Shown here in pieces: positions 34,840 to 42,536 of a DNA stretch of 57,068 nucleotides. The notes beneath the pieces are model-generated. The model saw only the letters and a program-made list of their open reading frames with translations. It did not search any database and was not told the origin of the DNA. Positions within the stretch are counted from its first letter, which is position 1. Each line of letters opens with the position of its first letter. The DNA is taken from the NCBI GenBank assembly GCA_900770185.1, contig CAAGJM010000017.1:1-57068 (forward strand). Direction: 5' to 3'. This stretch comes from Clostridia bacterium. Its GTDB lineage: Bacteria > Bacillota > Clostridia > Christensenellales > Borkfalkiaceae. The position numbers and the translations under genes were made by a program.

Positions 34840-37656
34840 TTAATCGAGCCTTGTTAAAGTGTTGCTTGCTATATCGAAGGAGTAAGTGTGGTCGTCGCCG
34901 CCGACGCTCGTTCCCGCATAGTAGAAACTGTTAAGGAAGTAAACTTTTCCGTTCTTAACCGATATAGCCGAGCAGTAGAAGTTTTTGCCTTCGTTCTTCT
35001 TGTCGCCTACGGTTACGTCGGGAGCATAGGACTGCAAAAGTTTGACTTTGGTTGCGCCGTCTGTTTCGGTAGCGTTCTTGTTTACCTTGTATAAGCCGAT
35101 GACTTTGTTTTTATCGCCCGCTGTGAAAGCGGAATAAGGGAACGAATAGTAGTAGATGTCGTCGCCGTCAATTACGAATTCGGTGGGAGCCGTGGATTTT
35201 GAAACAAGTGCAACGTAGTTGCTCGGGTCGGATATAGTCGCGCGGCGAAGTTCCTTCGTTATGGTACCGGTATATATATAATACAGGCTATCCCCTTCGA
35301 TTTCAAACCGGTCGACGTTTTTAATGTCTTTATGTAAAAGCGTCCCTTCAAGTTTAGCCGACGTATCGGTTATGTCGACTAAATTAAAGTAGTAAATTTT
35401 GCCGCCGTCAAGGTAGTAGAGTTTATCTCCGACGATGCGTAAATTGCTTGCACCGTTTGCTTCCGAGAATTTAACGGGCGCGCCGCTACCGTCTTTCTTC
35501 ACTCTGCCTAAACCGCCTGCACCGCCTGCCCAGTTGTGGTGTACGTAATAAACGTAATCGCCGCTTACAACCATATTCTGGCAGTCGTTAGAGGTAACTT
35601 TCTCCGCCGCGCCGCCAAGCGTTAAGTTGATGCGGTACAAGTCGTTATTCGTAAGGTTCGTAACCTGGTTAAAGTATAAGTAATCGCCCTCGATATAGAA
35701 GTCTACGACTTTGTCGCTCGTTAATTGTTGTTTAAAGCCGCTGACCGTATCGTAAGAGTAGAGCGTTTTATCGGCAAACATATTAAGATAGTAAAGTTTG
35801 TTGCCCTTTATAACGCTTTTGCCGCCCGTATTATACCGTTTATATTCGGGTGCGACGAAGCCTTTTAAAAGGTCGGTTGCCGCGCCGCTTGAAACACTGT
35901 ACGAATATAAGTGAAGGTCGGTTGCGTCGATATAAACGAAGCGATTGTTTTTATAATCGTAAGTAAGTGCGTTTATGCCGTTTGATAATTTTAAAACCTG
36001 AACTTCACTGTCGCCGTTTACGCTTACTTTCCACACGCCGCGTTCGGCGGGTTTAAAGTTAGTGAACAAATCGGAATTATTGAAGTAAACGTAGCCGCCG
36101 TAAACGGTTAAATATTCGCCCGCGCGGTCGGATAATTTTTTGACGGTCGGGGCGGAGGCGGATAAATCGATTCTGCCTATATAATCGTTCGTCAAGCCGT
36201 TTACGGTCATGTAAAGGTACTTTCCGTCGAAAACAAACTCGTGAATTTTAACGTCGGCAACTTTTGAGGCGGATTTCGTCGAAACGTTTAATTTATAAAG
36301 GGTGTTGCCGTCGTTGCCGTTAGCGAAGTATAAATACCCGTTGTGGTAGGCAAGGTTTTTGGTTTTTCCTTCAAAAATTTTAACGGCTTCGGGTTCGTCG
36401 GCGGAAACGTCTACCGAGTAAATGCCTGACTGCGCTTTCGTTACTAAGTTAGAAGAGTAGTAGAGCGTGTTGCCGTTTCTTGCGATATAATCGAACTTAC
36501 CGAAGCTAAATAAGGTTTTTATTTCGTCATCCGTTTTTTCGCCGCTATCCGAGCCTTGCGTTAAGGTTTTAACGGAGTTAATGTATGCGGCGGTGGAAAC
36601 GTAGTCGAGCGTTGTGTCGGAAGATTTTACAAACCGCGTAACAACGTCCGACTTAATTTTGGTTATCGTTCCGTCGGAAGCGATAGAATAAAGGTAGTCG
36701 TTATCAAGCCCGTTTGAAAAATATACGGTGCCGTCCGGCATGGCGTAAACTGCCATGTCTTTTTTGACGGTTTTAATCGTGAGCGTAGCGGCAAGCGATT
36801 TGTCAAAATAGTTTTTGTTAGTCAATTTTACGGTAACCGTGTAGTCGCCCGCGTCGATTGCGGAAGTTACATTCGTCCCGTTTTTGGTAATGGTGTAAGA
36901 TACGTTAGTGTTTTCGGGAAGAGTTCCGATAAGTTTCAGGTCGTTAATGTGGTCGTTTCCGTCGTAATCGACTTTCATATCTTCAAATTGAAGTCCGTTT
37001 TCGGGGAAATTTATCTTGTTAATCGTAAGCGTAGCGGTAAGCGATTTTGTATTATACCCCGTTTTTGTAAGCGTAGCCGTGGCGGAATATGCGCCTGCAT
37101 CGGTTGCGGTGCGCGTGCCTTGATAAGTTATATCCGTTCCGTCGGGTGCGCCCTTTACTTCCGCTTTATGCTCGTTCCCGTCGTAGTCAACGGTTACGTT
37201 TGCAAAAGTTACGCCGGTGAAGTTAAGCGCATTTATTTTAAGTGTAGCGTTAAGGTTAAGCGTGTTGTAACCTGTTTTTTCAATCTTAGCGGTTGCGTTG
37301 TAGGTGCCCGGTAAAGTTTTAGGTTGATAATCGCCGCCGTATGTAACGGTTGCGCCGTCGGGCGCGCCCTTTACTTCCACTTTATGCTCGTTCCCGTCGT
37401 AGTCAACGGTTACGTTTGCGAAAGTTACGCCGCTAAAATCAAGCAGAGCGGGGTTGTTGCCGTCTTTATCGTCGTCCTTATCGCCTGCGCTCGTATTATC
37501 GCCGGAACCGCTCGTATTATCGCCGGTCGTTTGCGATCCGTTTTGTGAATTGTCGCCGTTTGACGGGTTGCTGCTCTCACCGCAAGCCGCCAGCGCGGCG
37601 AGCGAAAGTATAAAACAAACCGTCAGCGTTACAATAAGTAACAGTTTCTTTTTCAT
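34840..37656 (-). CDS. Large lipoprotein with MBG-like repeats and DUF5050-like propeller
   Basis: A 938-residue surface protein. The signal peptide ends in the lipobox ALAAC (Cys25), followed by a Ser/Asn/Gly/Asp-rich spacer (26-70). Three repeats of about 70 residues follow (about 73-142, 145-213, 216-296), each with VTVDYDGNEH-like and GTYNATAKI-like strands, typical of the MBG/YGX adhesin modules. The C-terminal 640 residues are short beta repeats with YFxNxxDxxxLYxI phrases, as in DUF5050 propellers. Likely displayed on the cell surface for binding; the ligand is unknown. The first two MBG repeats are nearly identical at the DNA level, a sign of recent duplication or correction. Confidence 0.88.
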   Translation of the reverse strand: MKKKLLLIVTLTVCFILSLAALAACGESSNPSNGDNSQNGSQTTGDNTSGSGDNTSAGDKDDDKDGNNPALLDFSGVTFANVTVDYDGNEHKVEVKGAPDGATVTYGGDYQPKTLPGTYNATAKIEKTGYNTLNLNATLKINALNFTGVTFANVTVDYDGNEHKAEVKGAPDGTDITYQGTRTATDAGAYSATATLTKTGYNTKSLTATLTINKINFPENGLQFEDMKVDYDGNDHINDLKLIGTLPENTNVSYTITKNGTNVTSAIDAGDYTVTVKLTNKNYFDKSLAATLTIKTVKKDMAVYAMPDGTVYFSNGLDNDYLYSIASDGTITKIKSDVVTRFVKSSDTTLDYVSTAAYINSVKTLTQGSDSGEKTDDEIKTLFSFGKFDYIARNGNTLYYSSNLVTKAQSGIYSVDVSADEPEAVKIFEGKTKNLAYHNGYLYFANGNDGNTLYKLNVSTKSASKVADVKIHEFVFDGKYLYMTVNGLTNDYIGRIDLSASAPTVKKLSDRAGEYLTVYGGYVYFNNSDLFTNFKPAERGVWKVSVNGDSEVQVLKLSNGINALTYDYKNNRFVYIDATDLHLYSYSVSSGAATDLLKGFVAPEYKRYNTGGKSVIKGNKLYYLNMFADKTLYSYDTVSGFKQQLTSDKVVDFYIEGDYLYFNQVTNLTNNDLYRINLTLGGAAEKVTSNDCQNMVVSGDYVYYVHHNWAGGAGGLGRVKKDGSGAPVKFSEANGASNLRIVGDKLYYLDGGKIYYFNLVDITDTSAKLEGTLLHKDIKNVDRFEIEGDSLYYIYTGTITKELRRATISDPSNYVALVSKSTAPTEFVIDGDDIYYYSFPYSAFTAGDKNKVIGLYKVNKNATETDGATKVKLLQSYAPDVTVGDKKNEGKNFYCSAISVKNGKVYFLNSFYYAGTSVGGDDHTYSFDIASNTLTRLD

Positions 37657-37722
37657 ATATCCTCTCCTTATATAATCAGCGCGTACGCGGGAAGCGCACG
37701 CGCCGTAATAATTCGGTAACTA

Positions 37723-38529
37723 TTAGCAATCTTCGGGGTGACGATAGGCGTGTACTATCGCATACGGGTAAACGAAGACGGATATGACTGCCGCAAGAAC
37801 GGTTGCCGCGGCAATTAGAACCAAGCCTAAAACGAAGAATAAAATTTTCATGCAAATAACCCAGACTATGCCGTCGAAGTCTAAACTGAAAATAAGCCCG
37901 GGGAAGGTTACGTAACCCCACTCGACGATTTCGTCGACGAAGTTATTGTCGAGTATTTTGCACGCAAGAAAGGTGTACGAGCATATTGCCACCGCAATGG
38001 TTATGCCTATGCCCGCGCCTTTACTGTCGCCGAGTTTTGTGATAGATACGATTAAACCTATAATTAAAATAGCGATAGCGAGAAGCGACGGCCACACGTA
38101 TGCGTGAACGCGGGTTTTGTGCGCGTCTTCGAGCATAAGCGCATAGTTGCGTTTTTCGCGTTTATCGTGGCATTTTTTGCATACCGTTTTCGCGCCTTCA
38201 TAATCTCTGTAAATTTCGGTTGCGTCATATATGGGGGTGTTGCACCATTCGCAAACGCCCAAAACGGGTTTTGCTTCCTTATAGATAACTTGCGTTACTT
38301 GCTGAACGGGGGCGGGTTCGGGTTTAACTTCGGGTTCTGCCGCGCCGATAATGTTGTCGGTGGAAACGTTGAAAATTTTCGCAATTTCCTTAATGGTTTG
38401 AAGGTTCGGCTCGACTTCGTCGTTTTCCCAGCGGGAAACGGCTTGCGCTGTAACGAACTGTTTGTCGGCAAGTTCTTTTTGCGTCATATTGTTTTTGATG
38501 CGCAAATCTTTAATTGTTTTTCCTATCAT
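37723..38529 (-). CDS. XRE-family regulator with zinc ribbon and membrane segments
   Basis: A 268-residue protein with three parts. Residues 1-62 are a Cro/CI-type helix-turn-helix (MTQKELADKQFVTAQAVSRWE). Residues 90-122 carry CxxC pairs (C93/C96 and C117/C120), a zinc-ribbon arrangement. Residues 146-255 hold three or four membrane helices. It would hold a DNA-binding domain at the membrane, possibly to sense envelope state. It is a single gene with a good ribosome binding site (AAGGAG); a set of TTGTTGA/TCAACAA half-sites lies about 75 bases upstream. Confidence 0.9.
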   Translation of the reverse strand: MIGKTIKDLRIKNNMTQKELADKQFVTAQAVSRWENDEVEPNLQTIKEIAKIFNVSTDNIIGAAEPEVKPEPAPVQQVTQVIYKEAKPVLGVCEWCNTPIYDATEIYRDYEGAKTVCKKCHDKREKRNYALMLEDAHKTRVHAYVWPSLLAIAILIIGLIVSITKLGDSKGAGIGITIAVAICSYTFLACKILDNNFVDEIVEWGYVTFPGLIFSLDFDGIVWVICMKILFFVLGLVLIAAATVLAAVISVFVYPYAIVHAYRHPEDC

Positions 38530-38602
38530 AAAAATCTCCTTCGATTTTTTCTTTTATTATACAACCCTTTCAACTTTTTGTTTACCAAAAACGATTAACG
38601 GC

Positions 38603-38630
38603 TTGTTGAATTTGCTCAACAAATTGTTGA
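38603..38630. promoter_or_regulatory. Candidate operator of the XRE regulator
   Basis: TTGTTGA (38603-38609), six bases, its complement TCAACAA (38616-38622), one base, then TTGTTGA again (38624-38630). Three half-sites in 28 bases upstream of an XRE gene suggest self-regulation. Confidence 0.45.
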
Positions 38631-38708
38631 AAATATAAGCTTTTGCTTAAAAACCCAACAATACGCGGTTTTATTGTTTTCCGTTTATTTTTGACCGATA
38701 CAAAAAAA

Positions 38709-38733
38709 TGCGTAGCTCGCAAAGAACTACGCA
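38709..38733. repeat. TGCGTAG hairpin
   Basis: Exact arms TGCGTAG and CTACGCA with an 11-base loop. It adjoins the 102-base hairpin that starts at 38760 and shares its outer arm sequence (CTACGCA/TGCGTAG). Confidence 0.5.
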
Positions 38734-38759
38734 CCGAAGAAATGTGTAATTCGCTTGCC

Positions 38760-38861
38760 GCTACGCAAAATTATAAAATAACCTTAAAAAGTTTTTTACA
38801 CGCGAAAAACGCACTCTTACCGAAAGAGTATGTTCTTTTTAAAGTTATTTAATTGCGTAGC
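38760..38861. repeat. 102-bp imperfect inverted repeat (GCTACGCAA arms)
   Basis: The outer arms GCTACGCAA and TTGCGTAGC match, and inner matches include AATAAC/GTTATT, TTAAAAAG/CTTTTTAA and the tip ACTCTT/AAGAGT. It is a MITE-like or large-hairpin intergenic element. A 69-codon frame crosses it but is a by-product of the repeat. Confidence 0.55.
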
Positions 38862-38927
38862 AACTTTATTTTAGCACATTGTTTTTTAAATTGCAACGGT
38901 AGGGAAAACATTCCTTATGACTAATTA

Positions 38928-39035
38928 CCTAAAAGGCGCCTTTTTAGACCTTTTCCGCAACCGTTCGTTTGTAGTACGTTCAGTACAACTGCTCTCACGC
39001 TTGCGAAAAATCATCTAAAAATGCGCTCTTTTAGG
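38928..39035. repeat. 108-bp imperfect palindrome (GTAC-type family)
   Basis: The arms CCTAAAAG (38928-38935) and CTTTTAGG (39028-39035) are complements, as are TTTTTAGA (38941-38948) and TCTAAAAA (39014-39021). The core is GTAC-N5-GTAC near 38974-38986. It matches the 73-179 repeat in size and in the TTTTTAGAC inner arm. Confidence 0.65.
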
Positions 39036-39044
39036 TGCGAAGCA

Positions 39045-39165
39045 TTTTTGCGGAGGAGAAATCGCCGCTCGTGGTGCGGTTTTTGCAAGGCAAACACCCG
39101 AAATTGTACTTGTCGTACTATGAGCGGTGTTTAACACAGCAAAAACCGATTTATGCCCGCAAAAA
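39045..39165. repeat. 121-bp imperfect palindrome (GTAC-type family)
   Basis: Nested arms TTTTTGCGG/CCGCAAAAA, CGGTTTTTGC/GCAAAAACCG and AAACACC/GGTGTTT enclose the core GTAC-TTGTC-GTAC. Read in reverse it closely matches the element at 46827-46973 across GACAAGTACAATTTCGGG and GTTTGCCTTGC. From 39166 to 39412 I see only a possible short hairpin near 39255-39285. Confidence 0.7.
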
Positions 39166-39412
39166 TAATTAGTGATAAAGAGTGTTTTCCCTAAGATTAT
39201 GTGAATTGTGTGAAATCAAGTGGCGGAGAGCGTTTATCTTTTCTTACGCAAAAAACCGTTTGCTTATTTTAAGCAAGCGGTTTTTAGAATTTAGTTTTAG
39301 TTTAGGGCGCGTTTAGTTTTTTGCGGTTTAAAGAGCGGCTTCGTCAGCGCGGCGTTAAAACGCGGCTATTGGCAGCAATGTGCGCCCTGCTTATATTGCG
39401 GATATCGGTTAT

Positions 39413-39913
39413 TTAAAACGCGACTATGCCGTTTAAGAGCAGCACGCCTTCCGCGACCATTGCGGCGATGCCGATAAACATAATCACCCACGAAGAGGGG
39501 GTTTTTAACACGTTAAGCCCGCGAGAGATGAAGTAGAACGCCCACATAAACATCCATACCAGCGCGAAAATGCCGAACATCAAGCTGCCGGTTATGATAA
39601 CGTAAACGCCGATTGCGAGCATAATAAGCGCGATTACCGCCGAGAACCAGCCGAATGACGTTTCGCTTAAATCCCAGATGCCGATTGCGGCGACGTAAAG
39701 GTTGGTTATGCCGAACAAAATAGCCGTGCCGTACAATAAATAGTCAAAAGTTGCGGAGGCGGTTATCAAGCCGTAAAAGCCGAGCACGGTCACTATTATG
39801 CCGGCAATGGTGTTGATGACGGACGTTTCGTGATTGTCGTTGTCGTCGATTAGCGGCAAAAACCCGTTCAGAAAGAACGCTATGCCGCTGAGAATTAAAG
39901 ATACTGCAAACAT
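39413..39913 (-). CDS. Small multi-helix membrane protein (HdeD/DUF308-like)
   Basis: A 166-residue protein almost wholly made of six hydrophobic helices in pairs with short loops (for example IAGIIVTVLGFYGLI and AVIALIMLAIGVYVIITG). The repeated two-helix layout resembles HdeD/DUF308 proteins linked to acid stress in other bacteria, but the match is by shape only. The ribosome binding site AAGGAG precedes the ATG. It is a single gene. Confidence 0.8.
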   Translation of the reverse strand: MFAVSLILSGIAFFLNGFLPLIDDNDNHETSVINTIAGIIVTVLGFYGLITASATFDYLLYGTAILFGITNLYVAAIGIWDLSETSFGWFSAVIALIMLAIGVYVIITGSLMFGIFALVWMFMWAFYFISRGLNVLKTPSSWVIMFIGIAAMVAEGVLLLNGIVAF

Positions 39914-40004
39914 AAAAATCTCCTTTTGCCGAGCGGTTTATATTTTATATGCGGTATACGCGCTCGGCTGATATTATGTTTGCCGTTTTTATTTATTCTT
40001 ATAC

Positions 40005-40042
40005 AAAAAAAATTCCGCCCCTCAAAAAGGGCGGAAATTTTT
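40005..40042. terminator. Terminator after the DUF1508 gene
   Basis: TTCCGCCC/GGGCGGAA arms with an 8-base loop and A/T tails on both sides, so it can end transcripts from either strand. Confidence 0.8.
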
Positions 40043-40055
40043 AATGATTGTTTCC

Positions 40056-41135
40056 TTAATCGATTTCGTTTATGATAAGGTCGGTTTTTGCGAAGCGTTT
40101 TACGGAATTTATTCCGCTTTCGCATTTTGCCTTGCTCGAATAATCTTCGCTTTGGCAAATCAGACGATTCGACATCGAGAACAGTTTGAAGCTATAATGC
40201 CCGTACTTGTCGATGCTGGTTGCGAAGTTGCCGCCGTCAACGTTCTTTTTAATGGTTTGTATACCGTTTTTTACGCCCGATAAAGAGGAGTAGTTTTCGG
40301 TCTGTAAAAGCACGCCGCCGTTTGACGCGAGCAGTTTAGCGTAGTACTTTCCGTCCTCGCCTTTAACTATCACCCACTTGCCCGCATACGCTTGTTTATG
40401 CGCTTGCGCGGTTTTTTGCTCTGAGGGGGCGACTTTTGCGGGTTTTGTCGGAGCGGCGGCGACCTTGTTTGCGTCCGCCGTTTTCGTTACGCTCGTTGCG
40501 GCGGGTTTATTCGTTGCTTTTTTGCCGTCCGTTTTTGCGACCGTTGATTTTGAAGGTGATTTTGCGGTTGTTTTAGCCGTCGATTTAGAAGCCGATTTTG
40601 CAGCCGTTTTTACGGAGGGAGCAGGTTTAGAGGGCTCGGCGGAATCGCTTGCCTGTACTTCTTGCGGGGCGGGTTCCGTTTCCGTTTTTATTTCCGCGGT
40701 TTCGGCGGGGGCGGAGGGAGTTTCGTTTGCCGCTTTCGCGCTCTCGTCGTTTAAAGCGGCGGCTTCTTTGCTTGCCGCAAAAGAGTTTGCGGTTTCGCTC
40801 GTCGTGGCGGCAGGTTTTTCGCCTGAGGCTTCGTTTTTATCGCCGTCGACGCCGTTTTCAAGCGGCGGTTTTCCCGCGGTTTTGGCCGTTTCAAAACTTT
40901 TGTACAAAACTTCGGGGTTGCTGACGTTGCCCGCGATATTGTCGAGTTCTTCCTTTGAAATTCTGCTAAGCTCTTCTTTATATTCTCTCTCGGCGCGCTC
41001 TTTTTTTCTGCGGTTGATTTTAAGAGATAAAACGATTGCGCCGGCAATCAACGTGACGAACGCCAAAATCAAGGCTATCATCGCGCCCAAATGGTTTTCA
41101 GCTAAATTTTCAAAAAAGACCTTTATCTTATCCAT
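40056..41135 (-). CDS. Membrane-anchored DUF1508 (YegP-like) protein
   Basis: A 359-residue protein. One membrane helix (about 15-38) is followed by a charged stretch and a long Ala/Lys/Ser/Thr/Pro-rich, probably disordered linker (about 85-250, with KSASKSTAKTTAKS repeats). The C-terminus has two DUF1508 units: GKWVIVKGEDGKYYAKLLASNG (about 252-298) and NFATSIDKYGHYSFKLFSMS (about 303-350). DUF1508 is usually a small free protein of unknown function; here it is held at the membrane by a lysine-rich tether that could contact nucleic acid or cell wall polymers. Confidence 0.88.
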   Translation of the reverse strand: MDKIKVFFENLAENHLGAMIALILAFVTLIAGAIVLSLKINRRKKERAEREYKEELSRISKEELDNIAGNVSNPEVLYKSFETAKTAGKPPLENGVDGDKNEASGEKPAATTSETANSFAASKEAAALNDESAKAANETPSAPAETAEIKTETEPAPQEVQASDSAEPSKPAPSVKTAAKSASKSTAKTTAKSPSKSTVAKTDGKKATNKPAATSVTKTADANKVAAAPTKPAKVAPSEQKTAQAHKQAYAGKWVIVKGEDGKYYAKLLASNGGVLLQTENYSSLSGVKNGIQTIKKNVDGGNFATSIDKYGHYSFKLFSMSNRLICQSEDYSSKAKCESGINSVKRFAKTDLIINEID

Positions 41136-41282
41136 CGCAAACGCCCTTTAATACGTAGTTTAACTAAGTTTGTGAAAAATTGACGAATTTATTTTAATAC
41201 AAAAAAACGCGATAGTCAAACGAAAGCGTTGCTAAATTTGTAATTTAGCGCTAAAATATTTTGCATCGGGGGGTCATCGGGA

Positions 41283-42536
41283 ATGAACGGGGCAAACTCA
41301 AAGGTTTATAAAGCGATTATAGTCGGCGCGGGCTTTGCGGGAATGGTTGCCGCGATAACCTTAGCCGAGAGTATAGGCGGCGAAAACGTCGCGCTTTCAG
41401 AGCGCAACGACAGGGTAGGCAAAAAACTTATTCTCACCGGGAACGGGCAGTGCAATATATCGAACGTCGCGGTTAATACGAACAGATACCACGGATTAAA
41501 CCCCGAATTTTCAAAAAACGCGCTCGCCGCGCACGGATATACGGAACTAAAAAAGTTTTTCGGTAAGTTAGGCGTGCCGCTTGTAAGCGACGGCGATAAG
41601 GTTTACCCCCTCTCTAAACAGGCTTCCGCCGTTCTCGACGCGCTTCGGCTCCGTCTCGATTTTTTGAAAGTTGACCTTTTCACGGGTGAAAAAGTCGTCG
41701 AAGCAAAAAAATCGGTTAAAGGCGATAACGGCGAAGTTTTCATCGTTAAAACGGATAGCGGTAAAACCCTTTACGGCAAAAATTTACTGATTGCTTCGGG
41801 CGGGTGCGTTGCCCCGCAAACGGGTAGCGACGGGGCGGGATATGCCTTAGCAAAATCGTTCGGGCATAGCGTAACCCCGCTTCATCCGTCGATATGTAAA
41901 CTCCCGTGCGATAAAAACAAAATCAAGGGGCTTGCGGGCATTAAACAGCAGGCCGAAATAACCTTAAAAATAAGCGGGCGGTCGGTCGCAAAAGCGCGCG
42001 GGGACGTTTTGTTTTCTAAGGACGCGGTAAGCGGCAACGCGGCTTTCAGCATATCTTCGTACTTTGCGGGGGTTAAAAACGGTGAGGCGGTTATTGACTT
42101 TTGCCCCGATATAAGCGGGGAAAATCTGGCGGCGTATCTCGCTAAAAAACTTGAATCCTGCCCCTACCTAACCGTTGCGGAACTTTTCGGCGGTATAATA
42201 AACAAAAAGGCGGCGGAAGCGATTGTAAGAAATTCGACGAGTATTAACCCGCTTGAAAGAGCGGATATCGGCATAGTTAAAATGGCGGCGGAAGCGGTTA
42301 AAAACTTCAGCGTGCCGCTAACGCCGACGGTTGACTTCGTCGGCGCGCAAGTGACGCGCGGCGGGGTTAAGACCGCTGAATTAAACGATGAAACCATGGA
42401 GAGTAAACTCGTTAAAAACTTATATTTTGCGGGTGAAGTGTCGGATATAGACGGCGATTGCGGCGGGTTTAACCTGCAATGGGCGTTTTCGTCGGCAATC
42501 GCGGCTGCAAAAAGCATTATAAAGGCGCTAAAATGA
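41283..42536 (+). CDS. HI0933/YhiN-family flavoprotein
   Basis: A 417-residue FAD-dependent oxidoreductase. The FAD-binding start is IVGAGFAGMVAAITLAE, with the family phrases GKKLILTGNGQCNISN and GEVSDIDGDCGGFNLQWAFSSG-like end (here WAFSSAIAAA). Members are called aminoacetone oxidase or BaiN-like, but most have no known substrate. Translation of the next flavoprotein starts inside its stop (ATGA), so the two probably act together. Confidence 0.93.
   Translation: MNGANSKVYKAIIVGAGFAGMVAAITLAESIGGENVALSERNDRVGKKLILTGNGQCNISNVAVNTNRYHGLNPEFSKNALAAHGYTELKKFFGKLGVPLVSDGDKVYPLSKQASAVLDALRLRLDFLKVDLFTGEKVVEAKKSVKGDNGEVFIVKTDSGKTLYGKNLLIASGGCVAPQTGSDGAGYALAKSFGHSVTPLHPSICKLPCDKNKIKGLAGIKQQAEITLKISGRSVAKARGDVLFSKDAVSGNAAFSISSYFAGVKNGEAVIDFCPDISGENLAAYLAKKLESCPYLTVAELFGGIINKKAAEAIVRNSTSINPLERADIGIVKMAAEAVKNFSVPLTPTVDFVGAQVTRGGVKTAELNDETMESKLVKNLYFAGEVSDIDGDCGGFNLQWAFSSAIAAAKSIIKALK

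Noticed and set aside
38643..38852. A 69-codon plus-strand frame upstream of the palindromes
   Set aside because: It runs through an inverted repeat with no ribosome binding site, and its sequence is explained by the hairpin element.
40378..41151. A 257-codon plus-strand frame opposite the DUF1508 gene
   Set aside because: It is the reverse reading of the Ala/Lys-rich linker and gives only Ala/Ser/Phe low complexity.
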